Assembly: GCF_900108555.1 (NCBI RefSeq)
Contig: NZ_FNWV01000013.1
Coordinates: forward strand, 1 to 64,000
DNA from: Ruminococcus flavefaciens
GTDB lineage: Bacteria > Bacillota > Clostridia > Oscillospirales > Ruminococcaceae
DNA length: 64,000 nucleotides
Direction of reading: 5' to 3'
Position 1 is the stretch's first letter. Every line of letters starts with the position of its first letter. The notes beneath the pieces were generated by a model. It worked only from the letters and a program-made list of their open reading frames with translations. It was not told the origin of the DNA and did not search any database. Positions 43,646-52,794 of the stretch are shown here, piece after piece. The position numbers were made by a program, and so were the translations under genes.

Positions 43646-46273
43646 ATGGCAAATAAGTATTGTTACCTTTTCTCTGAAGGTAATGCCAACATGAGAGAGC
43701 TTCTCGGCGGTAAGGGTGCTAACCTGGCTGAGATGACAAACATCGGTCTCCCTGTTCCTCAGGGCTTCACGATCACAACAGAGGCTTGTACTCAGTATTA
43801 TGAGGACGGCGGTATCTCTGATGAGATCCAGGCTGAGATCAACGAGTATATCGTTAAAATGGAAGGAATCACAGGAAAGAAGTTCGGCGATAAGGAGAAT
43901 CCTCTCCTCGTATCTGTACGTTCAGGTGCAAGAGCTTCAATGCCTGGTATGATGGATACAATCCTTAACCTCGGTCTTAATGAGACTGTTGTTAACACAA
44001 TTGCTGAAAAGTCAAACAATCCAAGATGGGCTTGGGACTGCTACAGAAGATTCATTCAGATGTATTCTGACGTAGTTATGGAAGTTGGTAAGAAGTACTT
44101 TGAAGAACTCATCGACAAGATGAAGGCTGAAAAGGGTGTAACTCAGGACGTTGAGCTCACAGCTGACGACCTCAAGACACTTGCTGGTCAGTTCAAGGCT
44201 GAATACAAGGCTAAGATCGGCGTTGACTTCCCTGACGATCCTAAGGAGCAGCTCATGGGTGCTATCAAGGCTGTATTCCGTTCATGGGATAACCCAAGAG
44301 CTAACGTATACAGAAGAGATAACGATATCCCATTCTCATGGGGTACTGCTGTAAACGTACAGTCAATGGCATTCGGTAACATGGGCGACGACTGCGGTAC
44401 AGGTGTTGCATTTACTCGTGACCCTGCTACAGGTGAGAAGAAGCTCATGGGCGAGTTCCTTACAAACGCACAGGGCGAGGACGTTGTTGCCGGCGTTCGT
44501 ACTCCTATGCCTATCCAGCAGATGGCTGAAACATTCCCTGAGGCTTTCGCTCAGTTCAAGGAAGTTTGCCAGACTCTCGAAAATCACTATCACGATATGC
44601 AGGATATGGAGTTCACTGTTGAAAACAAGAAGCTCTATATGCTCCAGACAAGAAACGGTAAGAGAACTGCACAGGCTGCTCTCAAGATCGCTTGTGACCT
44701 CGTTGATGAGGGCATGAAGACAGAGCAGGAAGCTGTTGCAATGATCGATCCAAGAAACCTCGATACACTTCTCCACCCACAGTTCGATACAAAGGCTCTC
44801 AAGGCTGCTACTCCTATCGGCAAGGGCCTCGGTGCTTCACCAGGAGCTGCTTGCGGTAAGATCGTATTCACAGCTGATGACGCTGTAGAGTGGGCTGCTA
44901 AGGGCGAGAAGGTAGTTCTCGTACGTCTCGAAACATCACCAGAAGATATCACAGGTATGAAGGCTGCTCAGGGTATCCTCACAGTTCGTGGTGGTATGAC
45001 ATCACACGCTGCTGTTGTTGCTCGTGGTATGGGTGAGTGCTGCGTTTCAGGATGCGGCGACATCAAGATGGACGAAGCTAACAAGAAGTTCGAGCTCGCA
45101 GGCAAGACATTCGTTGAAGGCGATTACATCTCTATCGACGGTACAACAGGTAACATCTACGATGGTATCATTCCTACTGTTGACGCTCAGATCGCTGGCG
45201 AATTCGGCAGAATCATGGCTTGGGCTGATAAGTACAGAACTCTCAAGGTTAGAACAAATGCTGATACTCCTGCTGACGCTAAGAAGGCAAGAGAGCTCGG
45301 CGCAGAAGGTATCGGTCTCTGCCGTACAGAGCATATGTTCTTCGAGGCTGACAGAATCGCTGCTTTCCGTGAGATGATCTGCTCAGATACAGTTGAAGGA
45401 AGAGAAGCTGCTCTCGCTAAGATCGAGCCAATGCAGCAGAGTGACTTCGAGGCTCTCTATGAGGCTCTCGAGGGTAACCCGGTTACTATCCGTTTCCTGG
45501 ATCCACCTCTCCACGAATTCGTTCCTACTGAGGAAGATGATATCGCTGCTCTCGCTAAGGCTCAGGGCAAGTCAGTTGCTGACATCAAGAACATCATCGC
45601 TTCACTCCACGAGTTCAACCCAATGATGGGCCACAGAGGCTGCCGTCTTGCTGTAACATATCCTGAGATCGCTGCTATGCAGACAAAGGCTGTTATCAAG
45701 GCTGCTATCAACGTTAAGAAGAAGCACCCTGACTGGAACGTTAAGCCTGAGATCATGATCCCACTCGTTGGCGATGTTAAGGAGCTCAAGTACGTTAAGA
45801 AGGTTGTTGTTGAGACTGCTGACGCTGTTATCAAGGAAGCCGGCGCTAACCTCGAGTACGAAGTTGGTACAATGATCGAGATCCCAAGAGCTGCTCTTAC
45901 AGCTGACGAGATCGCTGCTAACGCTGACTTCTTCTGCTTCGGTACAAATGACCTTACACAGATGACTTACGGCTTCTCACGTGACGATGCTGGTAAGTTC
46001 CTCGGTGCTTACTACGACAAGAAGATCTTCGAGAACGATCCTTTCGCTAAGCTCGATCAGGCTGGCGTTGGTAAGCTCATGGAAATGGCTATCAAGCTCG
46101 GTAAGCCTGTTAATCCTAAGCTCCACTGCGGTATCTGCGGTGAGCACGGCGGTGATCCTACATCTGTTGAGTTCTGCCACAAGATCGGCCTCGACTATGT
46201 ATCTTGCTCACCTTTCCGTGTTCCGATCGCTCGTCTCGCTGCTGCTCAGGCTGCAATCGCTGACAAGAAGTAA
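43646..46273 (+). CDS. ppdK: Pyruvate, phosphate dikinase
   Basis: The 875-residue enzyme interconverts PEP, PPi and AMP with pyruvate, Pi and ATP; cellulolytic clostridia use it in PPi-linked glycolysis. An N-terminal ATP-grasp domain (LLGGKGANLAEM), the swivelling phosphohistidine site GGMTSHAAVVARG with His454 and the TIM-barrel PEP domain with CGICGEHGGD, where Cys831 is the catalytic acid, are all intact. GGAGG lies 12 nt before the ATG. Extreme codon bias indicates very high expression. It is a single-gene unit. Confidence 0.97.
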   Translation: MANKYCYLFSEGNANMRELLGGKGANLAEMTNIGLPVPQGFTITTEACTQYYEDGGISDEIQAEINEYIVKMEGITGKKFGDKENPLLVSVRSGARASMPGMMDTILNLGLNETVVNTIAEKSNNPRWAWDCYRRFIQMYSDVVMEVGKKYFEELIDKMKAEKGVTQDVELTADDLKTLAGQFKAEYKAKIGVDFPDDPKEQLMGAIKAVFRSWDNPRANVYRRDNDIPFSWGTAVNVQSMAFGNMGDDCGTGVAFTRDPATGEKKLMGEFLTNAQGEDVVAGVRTPMPIQQMAETFPEAFAQFKEVCQTLENHYHDMQDMEFTVENKKLYMLQTRNGKRTAQAALKIACDLVDEGMKTEQEAVAMIDPRNLDTLLHPQFDTKALKAATPIGKGLGASPGAACGKIVFTADDAVEWAAKGEKVVLVRLETSPEDITGMKAAQGILTVRGGMTSHAAVVARGMGECCVSGCGDIKMDEANKKFELAGKTFVEGDYISIDGTTGNIYDGIIPTVDAQIAGEFGRIMAWADKYRTLKVRTNADTPADAKKARELGAEGIGLCRTEHMFFEADRIAAFREMICSDTVEGREAALAKIEPMQQSDFEALYEALEGNPVTIRFLDPPLHEFVPTEEDDIAALAKAQGKSVADIKNIIASLHEFNPMMGHRGCRLAVTYPEIAAMQTKAVIKAAINVKKKHPDWNVKPEIMIPLVGDVKELKYVKKVVVETADAVIKEAGANLEYEVGTMIEIPRAALTADEIAANADFFCFGTNDLTQMTYGFSRDDAGKFLGAYYDKKIFENDPFAKLDQAGVGKLMEMAIKLGKPVNPKLHCGICGEHGGDPTSVEFCHKIGLDYVSCSPFRVPIARLAAAQAAIADKK

Positions 46274-46304
46274 TTCTTTCGGAAAGATAGAACAATACAA
46301 TAAC

Positions 46305-46340
46305 AAAGTCCTCACAGTTTCGGCTGTGAGGACTTTTTTA
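46305..46340 (+). terminator. Terminator of ppdK
   Basis: AAAGTCCTCACAG pairs with CTGTGAGGACTTTTTT. Confidence 0.92.
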
Positions 46341-46513
46341 TCTCAGAAAAAAACGCACAAAAACGTATCTATTTTTTTGTGTAAAAATTAATATAGAAAT
46401 TTTGCTTTTTTTGTTACAATCAGGTCTCTTTCTGCGAATATTATTAGTGAAAGCAAAAATACAGGAAGCTTCAAAAAATACTCTTGTAAATATAAAAAAA
46501 GGAGACAATAAAA

Positions 46514-47263
46514 ATGAAAAAGGCATTATTTATCACAGTATTAACTACCGTATCTTTAGGACTTATCGGCTGTGAAGCCGTAAATACTGCCAACCGCTCC
46601 GCAATGAGCAGCATCACAGCAACTGTAACAACTTCTGCCGAATCTGACTCAGCCCCTGTAAAAACTGAAACTGCGGCTGTTTCCGAAGCTTCCGATGAAG
46701 CCGCTGTGCCTATGAAGAATTCTATCAGCACTGACACAGATAATACCGCTGACTGGAAAACAGCATACAAGAAAACTCTTACTGAATTTATGGACTCAGA
46801 TAACTACGGCGAGATGTCCACATGGGATATACAGGACATTGATAACGACGGAACTCCCGAATTGCTTATATCAGAAGCTCAGCAGCATATTAAAGGCGTT
46901 ATGTTCTACTATTATGAGAACGGCAATGCTGTCCCCGTACTTGATGATAACAGAAATCCTCTGCGCTACGGTGTTTACGGCGGAGTACTGATCTGCCCCG
47001 AGGAAAGTCTTATTGGAATAACTGATGTAAAGCAGGGATTGAATTATTCCGTTATGCATAAATACGAAAACCACAGGATCACTTTTGTTCAAAGAACGCT
47101 TGAGGACTCAGGCACAGTAGGAAAAGAGAATGTTACTTACACAGTTAACGATGATACTGTAGGTGAAGAAGAATACAACATCGCGCTCGATGAATTCAGC
47201 TCAAAGAACTGGACAGCTGTAGGTAATCAATATACATTTGATGACCTTTCGGCTCTTGACTAA
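46514..47263 (+). CDS. Lipoprotein with calcium-binding-like DxDxDG loop
   Basis: The 249-residue exported lipoprotein has signal peptide and lipobox GLIGC near residue 20 and a Ser/Thr/Glu-rich linker to about residue 75. The C-terminal domain has DIQDIDNDGTPELLI, an EF-hand/FG-GAP-like loop that often marks surface proteins of this genus. The ligand is unknown. AAAGGAG is 9 nt before the ATG. It has its own terminator. Confidence 0.65.
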   Translation: MKKALFITVLTTVSLGLIGCEAVNTANRSAMSSITATVTTSAESDSAPVKTETAAVSEASDEAAVPMKNSISTDTDNTADWKTAYKKTLTEFMDSDNYGEMSTWDIQDIDNDGTPELLISEAQQHIKGVMFYYYENGNAVPVLDDNRNPLRYGVYGGVLICPEESLIGITDVKQGLNYSVMHKYENHRITFVQRTLEDSGTVGKENVTYTVNDDTVGEEEYNIALDEFSSKNWTAVGNQYTFDDLSALD

Positions 47264-47295
47264 AGACAGTTACAATCTCCTTAATAAATAAAGTA

Positions 47296-47325
47296 AGTCC
47301 CCATAGCTTCGGCTGTGGGGACTTG
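47296..47325 (+). terminator. Terminator of the 46514 lipoprotein gene
   Basis: AAGTCCCCATAGC pairs with GCTGTGGGGACTT (one G-T pair), followed by a weak T-rich stretch. Confidence 0.75.
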
Positions 47326-47331
47326 CTTATA

Positions 47332-47360
47332 TTGACTTGTTTTTCCTGCTGTGGTATAAT
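47332..47360 (+). promoter_or_regulatory. Promoter of the Nudix gene
   Basis: TTGACT (47332-47337), 17-bp spacer ending TGTGG, TATAAT (47355-47360). Confidence 0.88.
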
Positions 47361-47391
47361 TGATAAAAATCGTCTGACGGAGGCAGCAACT

Positions 47392-47853
47392 ATGGGATAT
47401 ATCATGGAACTTCGCAAAACACTGGGCAGCCGACCTCTTATCATGGCAGGCGCAGGAGTCATACTCGTAAACGATAAAAATGAGATACTGCTTCAAAAGC
47501 GCAGCGACAACGGCTTCTGGGACTACCCTGCGGGCTCAATGGAGCTTGGCGAGAGCTTTGAGGAGTGCGCACGGAGAGAGGTGCTGGAAGAAACAGGTCT
47601 GACCTGCGGCAAGCTTGAATTCTTTATGGATCTGTCGGGAAAGGACTCCTTCTACGAGTACCCCAACGGCGACCAGACCTACGCCGCAGCAATAATATAT
47701 GTATGCCGCGAGTTTTCGGGCAAGCTGAAAGAGAATGATGACGAAGTCATGACACAGAGGTTCTTCCCTCTTGATGAACTTCCTGCGAAGAACGATCCGC
47801 GAGGACTCGGAATTTTTGACAAGCTTAGGGAATATCTCTCCACTCACAGTTAA
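47392..47853 (+). CDS. Nudix hydrolase
   Basis: This 153-residue hydrolase acts on nucleoside diphosphate-linked compounds. The full Nudix box GX5EX7REXXEEXG is present (GSMELGESFEECARREVLEETG). The ATG at 47392 is 8 nt from GGAGG and about 25 bp after the promoter; a longer frame would begin in the promoter. The substrate cannot be told from sequence. Confidence 0.88.
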   Translation: MGYIMELRKTLGSRPLIMAGAGVILVNDKNEILLQKRSDNGFWDYPAGSMELGESFEECARREVLEETGLTCGKLEFFMDLSGKDSFYEYPNGDQTYAAAIIYVCREFSGKLKENDDEVMTQRFFPLDELPAKNDPRGLGIFDKLREYLSTHS

Positions 47854-47876
47854 CTGTAATACCGAAAAAACTCAAA

Positions 47877-47988
47877 GTTTAGAGTTGAGAGTTGAGAGTT
47901 GTGGAGTCGCCTGCGTCAACATTATTTAAATAATGTGAGCAAAGCGAACTCATTAACTCTCAACTCTCAATTCTCAACTCTCAACTGA
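47877..47988. repeat. Heptamer-array inverted repeat element
   Basis: GAGTTGA-type 7-mers (47880-47902) face TCAACTC-type 7-mers (47953-47986). The core of about 50 bp includes ATTATTTAAATAAT. It has the same layout as the element at 32254-32382. Confidence 0.78.
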
Positions 47989-48001
47989 TAGTCAATAAAA
48001 T

Positions 48002-48030
48002 GCCCCGAAGCACTTTAATTGCCTCGGGGC
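48002..48030 (-). terminator. Terminator of the GGDEF gene
   Basis: GCCCCGA/TCGGGGC stem extended inward by GCA/TGC, with ATTTTATT following on the minus strand. Confidence 0.8.
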
Positions 48031-48054
48031 TGAATTTATATATGCGTACCCAAC

Positions 48055-49446
48055 TTATCTGTACTTACGCTCGGGGTGATTTTTGTAGTATTCATTCTTA
48101 TCGGCGTACATACGCTCATCGGCAATATGCATCACACTGCGGATATCATCGCCCTCATTGACGATACAAGTACCCACGGCAAAGTGCACATTTCTCGTAT
48201 TCGCAGCCTGATCGGTGAGCTGTTTTACTCTTGCTTCCATTGCCGCTTCATCAAGTCCGTCAGCTATGAGCATGAACTCGTCACCGCCTGCACGGTACAC
48301 CTCGCTGTCATAGAAAACTCCGCGAAGTATAGCCGCAGCATTTTTCAGCAGCTGATCGCCTGCAATGTGACCTTCCTCATCGTTCACGCGCTTTAGTCCG
48401 TTAAGATCGGCAAATGCAACAGCATAAGGATATTTCATTTTCCTCTTTCCCTCAACTATCTCATCTACCGTATTATTCATGGTATTACGGTTCTTAACTC
48501 CTGTCAGCATATCCACAGAGCTGAGTATCTCCAGTTTCTGCATAAGCTGATAGTTGGCTATCTCAGAAGCAAGGAAGAAAGTTGTCAGCTCCAGCGTTTC
48601 CTTTATTTTTACCGTGTTTTCGATATTGAAGTTTATAGCCCAGATATACCCGATAGTACAGCCGTTATGTTTAAGCGGAAAGAGTACGATACTCTTTGCA
48701 CCTGCCAGCACAAGGAAGTCATGCCAAACAGGATTTATCGACCTGAGCCACTCCATATCATGCTGATCCTTGACTATGATACAGGTACTGTCGCCTAAAG
48801 TATCGTCCCATGTACTTGCGATCTCAACAAATTTTTCATCAAGATAATGATCCAAAGGCTTCATTCCGCAGCCGTACTTTATAGCTTCACAGAAACTCTC
48901 ACAGCTGCGCTCCTCCTTATTCAGCAGAAGTATGCAGCAGTGATCGGAGTCGCATATCTGACGAATATCCTCAATTACTTCATTGAAGGTCTTATGTATA
49001 TCACCTGTGCCGCGCAGCTTTATACAGGTCTTTATAACAGCCGAAGATGTATCGGCAGAAAGACTTGCTCTCTGCTCCAGATCAACATTTGGCGTTACAT
49101 CGTATGAATATATGCAATATCCGATATTTTCCTCGTCAGATTCAAGTGGAAGCAGGAACATATTCAGCCACAGTCCCATTTGCGGAAGCCTTACATATGA
49201 ATGAAGGAGCTGTCCCATAAAAGCACTGCGGAAACAGAAGTCCTCGAAGTTTTTATTCTCGGGGAAGTACTCCTCATATGGGGAATTGGGTATGAAAGAA
49301 CGGTGCATAGTATTCATCATGTCCTCACAATGAGCCCTGTTGCCTGCGGCTATGCGTATATTGCCGTAAGAGCCGTCAGGAAATCTTTCTACGGACATTA
49401 CACAGGTCTTTGCGCTATACCCATTAATCATCTCATCGAAATTCAT
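48055..49446 (-). CDS. GGDEF diguanylate cyclase with PAS- and GAF-like sensor region
   Basis: The 463-residue cytoplasmic protein has an N-terminal PAS-like region (about 1-115), a GAF-like region (about 120-285, with CDSDHCCILLLNKEERSCES) and a GGDEF domain. The active loop RAGGDEF is intact at about 385-391, so it should make c-di-GMP. The RxxD inhibitory site is absent (VFYD in its place). The ATG at 49444-49446 is 7 nt from AGGAGG. No membrane segment is seen. Confidence 0.88.
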   Translation of the reverse strand: MNFDEMINGYSAKTCVMSVERFPDGSYGNIRIAAGNRAHCEDMMNTMHRSFIPNSPYEEYFPENKNFEDFCFRSAFMGQLLHSYVRLPQMGLWLNMFLLPLESDEENIGYCIYSYDVTPNVDLEQRASLSADTSSAVIKTCIKLRGTGDIHKTFNEVIEDIRQICDSDHCCILLLNKEERSCESFCEAIKYGCGMKPLDHYLDEKFVEIASTWDDTLGDSTCIIVKDQHDMEWLRSINPVWHDFLVLAGAKSIVLFPLKHNGCTIGYIWAINFNIENTVKIKETLELTTFFLASEIANYQLMQKLEILSSVDMLTGVKNRNTMNNTVDEIVEGKRKMKYPYAVAFADLNGLKRVNDEEGHIAGDQLLKNAAAILRGVFYDSEVYRAGGDEFMLIADGLDEAAMEARVKQLTDQAANTRNVHFAVGTCIVNEGDDIRSVMHIADERMYADKNEYYKNHPERKYR

Positions 49447-49488
49447 ATTTAATCCTCCTTGTGCAAGATTATTTTGTCTATATTGCAT

Positions 49489-49517
49489 ATTATATCACTT
49501 TTTGCCTTAGAAGTCAA
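49489..49517 (-). promoter_or_regulatory. Promoter of the GGDEF gene
   Basis: The minus strand reads TTGACT (49512-49517), 17 bp, TATAAT (49489-49494). Confidence 0.85.
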
Positions 49518-49568
49518 TTCGCTATATCACTAAATTTAATACGTCTATTCTTACAAGGTCCATATGTT

Positions 49569-51266
49569 TTACTGCTCATTGAGATAATTTACTGCCCATT
49601 CAAGCTCATAGTCCTCTCCGTCACGGAATATCTTCATTGCCGCATCATAGTCGAAAGGTATGCGCACCTCAACAGGGTCGCGGCTCACACGGTCAGCCTT
49701 TGTATCTATATAGGGTACGCCGTCCTCACCAAGCAGCAGACCTGTGGGATACAAAACTTCCACAACAGAGTCTGAAAGCACACAGCAGCCCCCTGTTTCC
49801 TGACCGCTTCCACTGGGATCGGTAATGCCTGCAAGGGTAACATTAGGCAGCTTTGAAAGATACAGCGAAGCCGCATCGCCTGCACTTATACATTCAAGAT
49901 TGGTAAGTGCAACTACTTTAAGATCTGCAAATTCTCCCGTACCGCGGATATATCTCTCTGCGGCGCAGATGTATTCTCCATTGCGGTACAAGCCGAGCCC
50001 GTGAGTAAAATATTTCTCGTTGGTAAGAAGTTCGCAAAATGAAACTGTCGGAGCATCACAGCCGCCCATATTGTCACGAAGATCAATGACAAGATACTCC
50101 ATGCCCTGTTCTTTCAGACTGTTCAGCTTTTTTCGGAATATCTTCTTCAGATAATCGCTTCTGCCGCTGAGATCGTTTATTATATCACGCAGACCACTGC
50201 CCGAGCTCTGAGCATTCATCGTAATATAGCCGCATTTGTCATTCAGCATCTTTGTGCTGAAATTGGGCTGCTCTGCCTTCTGTATCTGTGTAAAGGCATC
50301 ATAAGCCTCATAAAATGTATTGTTTTCGCCCAGATCATTGAGCACAGCGGTCTGTTCTTTTCCCGACTTGTCAAGGAACGAGACTTCCACAGTATCTCCG
50401 CCTGTGCCCGAAAGGTACATAGCACTGACCTTATCCGCATTGGCTTTTACAGGTTCGCCCCGATCGAGGACATCTTCCGCAGCAGCCTGCTGCACAGGCT
50501 TTCCGTTCCACTTGGTAATAACAGTTCCGTCCTCTATACCAAGCCTGTTCACCTCGTCAGTAGTGCATACAGCTATGACTTCGCCGCTGTCAAGACCTAT
50601 CATGGCAAGACCGTATTCTTTAAGCTCAAACACAGAGGTATATTTTTCGGTATCATAATTGCGCTTTACCATGATATGTCCGTCGTGGAGCTCGTTGCAG
50701 AACATTTTTACAGCGTCCGCAAATTTTCCGGGATCCTTTTCCTGCTCCGCCTCTTTCACCATAGGCATATACTTATTTTCAAGCGCGGAAAAATCGACAT
50801 CTTTCCACTCTTTAAGTACATAGCTCCTGTCCATTTCCTGCGCCAGTTCATGGAATGACTCGCTGTAGCTCTTACCCATAAAATTATGGGCGTTTTTAGG
50901 GAGCACACAGAAAAACACACCGAACACCAAAGTCAATACTCCCACCACAGAACCTATAACTCTGTAGCCTTTCCTCATATTTGCAAGAGGCATCATCAGC
51001 AGAGCAAGCACTGCTATAAGATACATTGGAGTACAGCTGTTTACAAGCGAAACATCCCTCACATAGATACAAAAATGCACAATAGTTATGAGAAGCGGTA
51101 TAAAGCAAAGATCCTGCCATTTTTTCAGCTTATGCTCATTGAACCGCCATTTATGATGAAGTATTGCAAGTATCAGCATTGTAAGCATTATCGCTACGCA
51201 CCATATGATATGTATTTTTTCTCCACCGTCAAGGTTATGACGCAGTGTTCCGATGAAATTACCCAT
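49569..51266 (-). CDS. Membrane-anchored S41-family protease-like protein
   Basis: The 565-residue protein has about five N-terminal membrane helices (residues 20-135). A PDZ-like segment (VITKWNGKPVQQAAAEDVL) and an S41 C-terminal-processing-peptidase fold (YLVIDLRDNMGGCDAPTVS, CISAGDAASLYLSKLP) follow. The Ser of ISAGD is in the position of the nucleophile; the general base Lys is not obvious. The ATG at 51264-51266 follows AAGGGG. The combination of several helices with S41 is less common than the usual single anchor. Confidence 0.75.
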   Translation of the reverse strand: MGNFIGTLRHNLDGGEKIHIIWCVAIMLTMLILAILHHKWRFNEHKLKKWQDLCFIPLLITIVHFCIYVRDVSLVNSCTPMYLIAVLALLMMPLANMRKGYRVIGSVVGVLTLVFGVFFCVLPKNAHNFMGKSYSESFHELAQEMDRSYVLKEWKDVDFSALENKYMPMVKEAEQEKDPGKFADAVKMFCNELHDGHIMVKRNYDTEKYTSVFELKEYGLAMIGLDSGEVIAVCTTDEVNRLGIEDGTVITKWNGKPVQQAAAEDVLDRGEPVKANADKVSAMYLSGTGGDTVEVSFLDKSGKEQTAVLNDLGENNTFYEAYDAFTQIQKAEQPNFSTKMLNDKCGYITMNAQSSGSGLRDIINDLSGRSDYLKKIFRKKLNSLKEQGMEYLVIDLRDNMGGCDAPTVSFCELLTNEKYFTHGLGLYRNGEYICAAERYIRGTGEFADLKVVALTNLECISAGDAASLYLSKLPNVTLAGITDPSGSGQETGGCCVLSDSVVEVLYPTGLLLGEDGVPYIDTKADRVSRDPVEVRIPFDYDAAMKIFRDGEDYELEWAVNYLNEQ

Positions 51267-51294
51267 GTATTTCCCCTTTCGATATGTTTTTTTT

Positions 51295-51323
51295 ATTATA
51301 GCATGGAAATTTTGAAATAGCAA
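51295..51323 (-). promoter_or_regulatory. Promoter of the S41 gene
   Basis: The minus strand reads TTGCTA (51318-51323), 17 bp, TATAAT (51295-51300). Confidence 0.7.
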
Positions 51324-51365
51324 ATATACAGTGACACACTGCTCAAAACTGCTTTAAAAACCGAC

Positions 51366-51394
51366 TTGACATTGCACCGAAAAAGACTTATAAT
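51366..51394 (+). promoter_or_regulatory. Promoter of the YgjP-like gene
   Basis: TTGACA (51366-51371), 17 bp, TATAAT (51389-51394): a perfect consensus. Confidence 0.9.
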
Positions 51395-51427
51395 TTCAAT
51401 GATATTTACGTCTTTACGGAGGTGCTT

Positions 51428-52156
51428 ATGAACACCATTTCGACCGATATCCGCACGGTCACGACTCCCTGCGGAGACATAACCTACACATTTCAGCACA
51501 AAAAGGTCAAGAACATAAATCTGCGCGTAAAGCATGACGGGAACGTCTTTGTTTCCGCGCCTAAAAGAGTCCCTGCGAAAGCTGCCGATGAGTTCGTCAT
51601 AAGCAGGAGCAGCATGATACAGCAGGCTATAACAAGCTTTGCAGCCCGTGAGCTCATAAAAGAAAGGCAGAAAAATCTGTCCGACGGCAAGACCTTTATA
51701 CTCGGGGAGGAATACACCATAAAAACAATGGCTGACCGCCGCGAATACGCCGAAAAAACTGACGGCTTCATCATCATACATATGAAAGATACAAACGACT
51801 CCGCAAGAAAAATAAGTATATATAACACATGGCTGAAAGCCTTTACGGAAGAGGTATTTCTCTACGTCATGCATGATGTGCACAGTAAGTTCATACCGCT
51901 TGGCATTGATTTTCCCGAGCTGAAAATACGCTCCATGACCGCTCGCTGGGGCAGCTGCCACACCTACAAGAAAATGATAGTCCTCAACAGACGCATGATA
52001 GAAGCTCCGCTGAACTGCATCTCCCATGTGGTGACACACGAATTCTGCCACTTTATCCACCCCGACCATTCAGCGAAGTTCTATACCCTCCTCGATAAGA
52101 TGTGCCCCACATGGCGCGAGGACAAAAAGCTCCTCGAAAGCCTCGTTATACTGTGA
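51428..52156 (+). CDS. YgjP-like zinc metallopeptidase (DUF45/M48-like)
   Basis: The 242-residue soluble protein carries the zinc motif HEFCH at 204-208 followed by HPDHS, and upstream the family hallmark RWGSC (about 171). The N-terminal region is beta-rich (VKNINLRVKHDGNVFVSAP). These SprT/YgjP proteins are predicted proteases of unknown substrate. The ATG at 51428 is 5 nt from GGAGG. Confidence 0.85.
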   Translation: MNTISTDIRTVTTPCGDITYTFQHKKVKNINLRVKHDGNVFVSAPKRVPAKAADEFVISRSSMIQQAITSFAARELIKERQKNLSDGKTFILGEEYTIKTMADRREYAEKTDGFIIIHMKDTNDSARKISIYNTWLKAFTEEVFLYVMHDVHSKFIPLGIDFPELKIRSMTARWGSCHTYKKMIVLNRRMIEAPLNCISHVVTHEFCHFIHPDHSAKFYTLLDKMCPTWREDKKLLESLVIL

Positions 52157-52165
52157 CCGCTTTCA

Positions 52166-52194
52166 TTGACAACATTGCGCTTTTAATATATAAT
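52166..52194 (+). promoter_or_regulatory. Promoter of dcd
   Basis: TTGACA (52166-52171), 17 bp, TATAAT (52189-52194), about 30 bp before dcd. Confidence 0.9.
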
Positions 52195-52225
52195 TAGTAT
52201 AAATGCAGAACACGGAGGTTCAGAT

Positions 52226-52759
52226 ATGATACTGTCGGATAAAACTATACTGAAAATGCTTGATGAAAAAACTCTTGTTATCGAGCCCGTAACAAAGGAA
52301 CAGATACAGCCTGCAAGCGTGGATATAAGGCTGGGAAATACATTCAGCATCGTTGACGATTCACCCTCGGGAATTATCACACTTGACGGCAGCATAAACT
52401 ACAAGACTATCACCACAGATACATACCTTTTGCTGCCCGGACAGTTCGTACTTGCTACGACTATGGAGTACTTCGAGCTGCCCGATGACCTTACCGCATT
52501 CGTGGAAGGAAGAAGCTCCCTCGGTCGTATGGGACTGTTCATTCAGAATGCAGGCTGGGTAGACCCCGGCTTCAAGGGCGAGATAACTCTCGAGCTCTTC
52601 AACGCTAACAGATGCGCTATCGAATTAAAGGCAGGACGCAGAGTAGGACAGCTTGTATTCGCCCAAATGGACGACCACGCCCTCAATCCCTATAACGGTA
52701 AGTATCAGGGACAGAAAGGTGCAACAGGCTCAAGAGTTTTCATGGATAAGGATAAATAA
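52226..52759 (+). CDS. dcd: dCTP deaminase
   Basis: The 177-residue enzyme deaminates dCTP to dUTP in thymidylate supply. Motifs [23 protein letters not shown] and [18 protein letters not shown] hold the nucleotide-binding and catalytic Glu residues. The length is standard. ACGGAGG precedes the ATG. It is likely co-transcribed with the hydrolase and ispD downstream. Confidence 0.95.
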   Translation: MILSDKTILKMLDEKTLVIEPVTKEQIQPASVDIRLGNTFSIVDDSPSGIITLDGSINYKTITTDTYLLLPGQFVLATTMEYFELPDDLTAFVEGRSSLGRMGLFIQNAGWVDPGFKGEITLELFNANRCAIELKAGRRVGQLVFAQMDDHALNPYNGKYQGQKGATGSRVFMDKDK

Positions 52760-52794
52760 GCGTTTATATACAATAGTACGAAAGGAGCTTTGCT

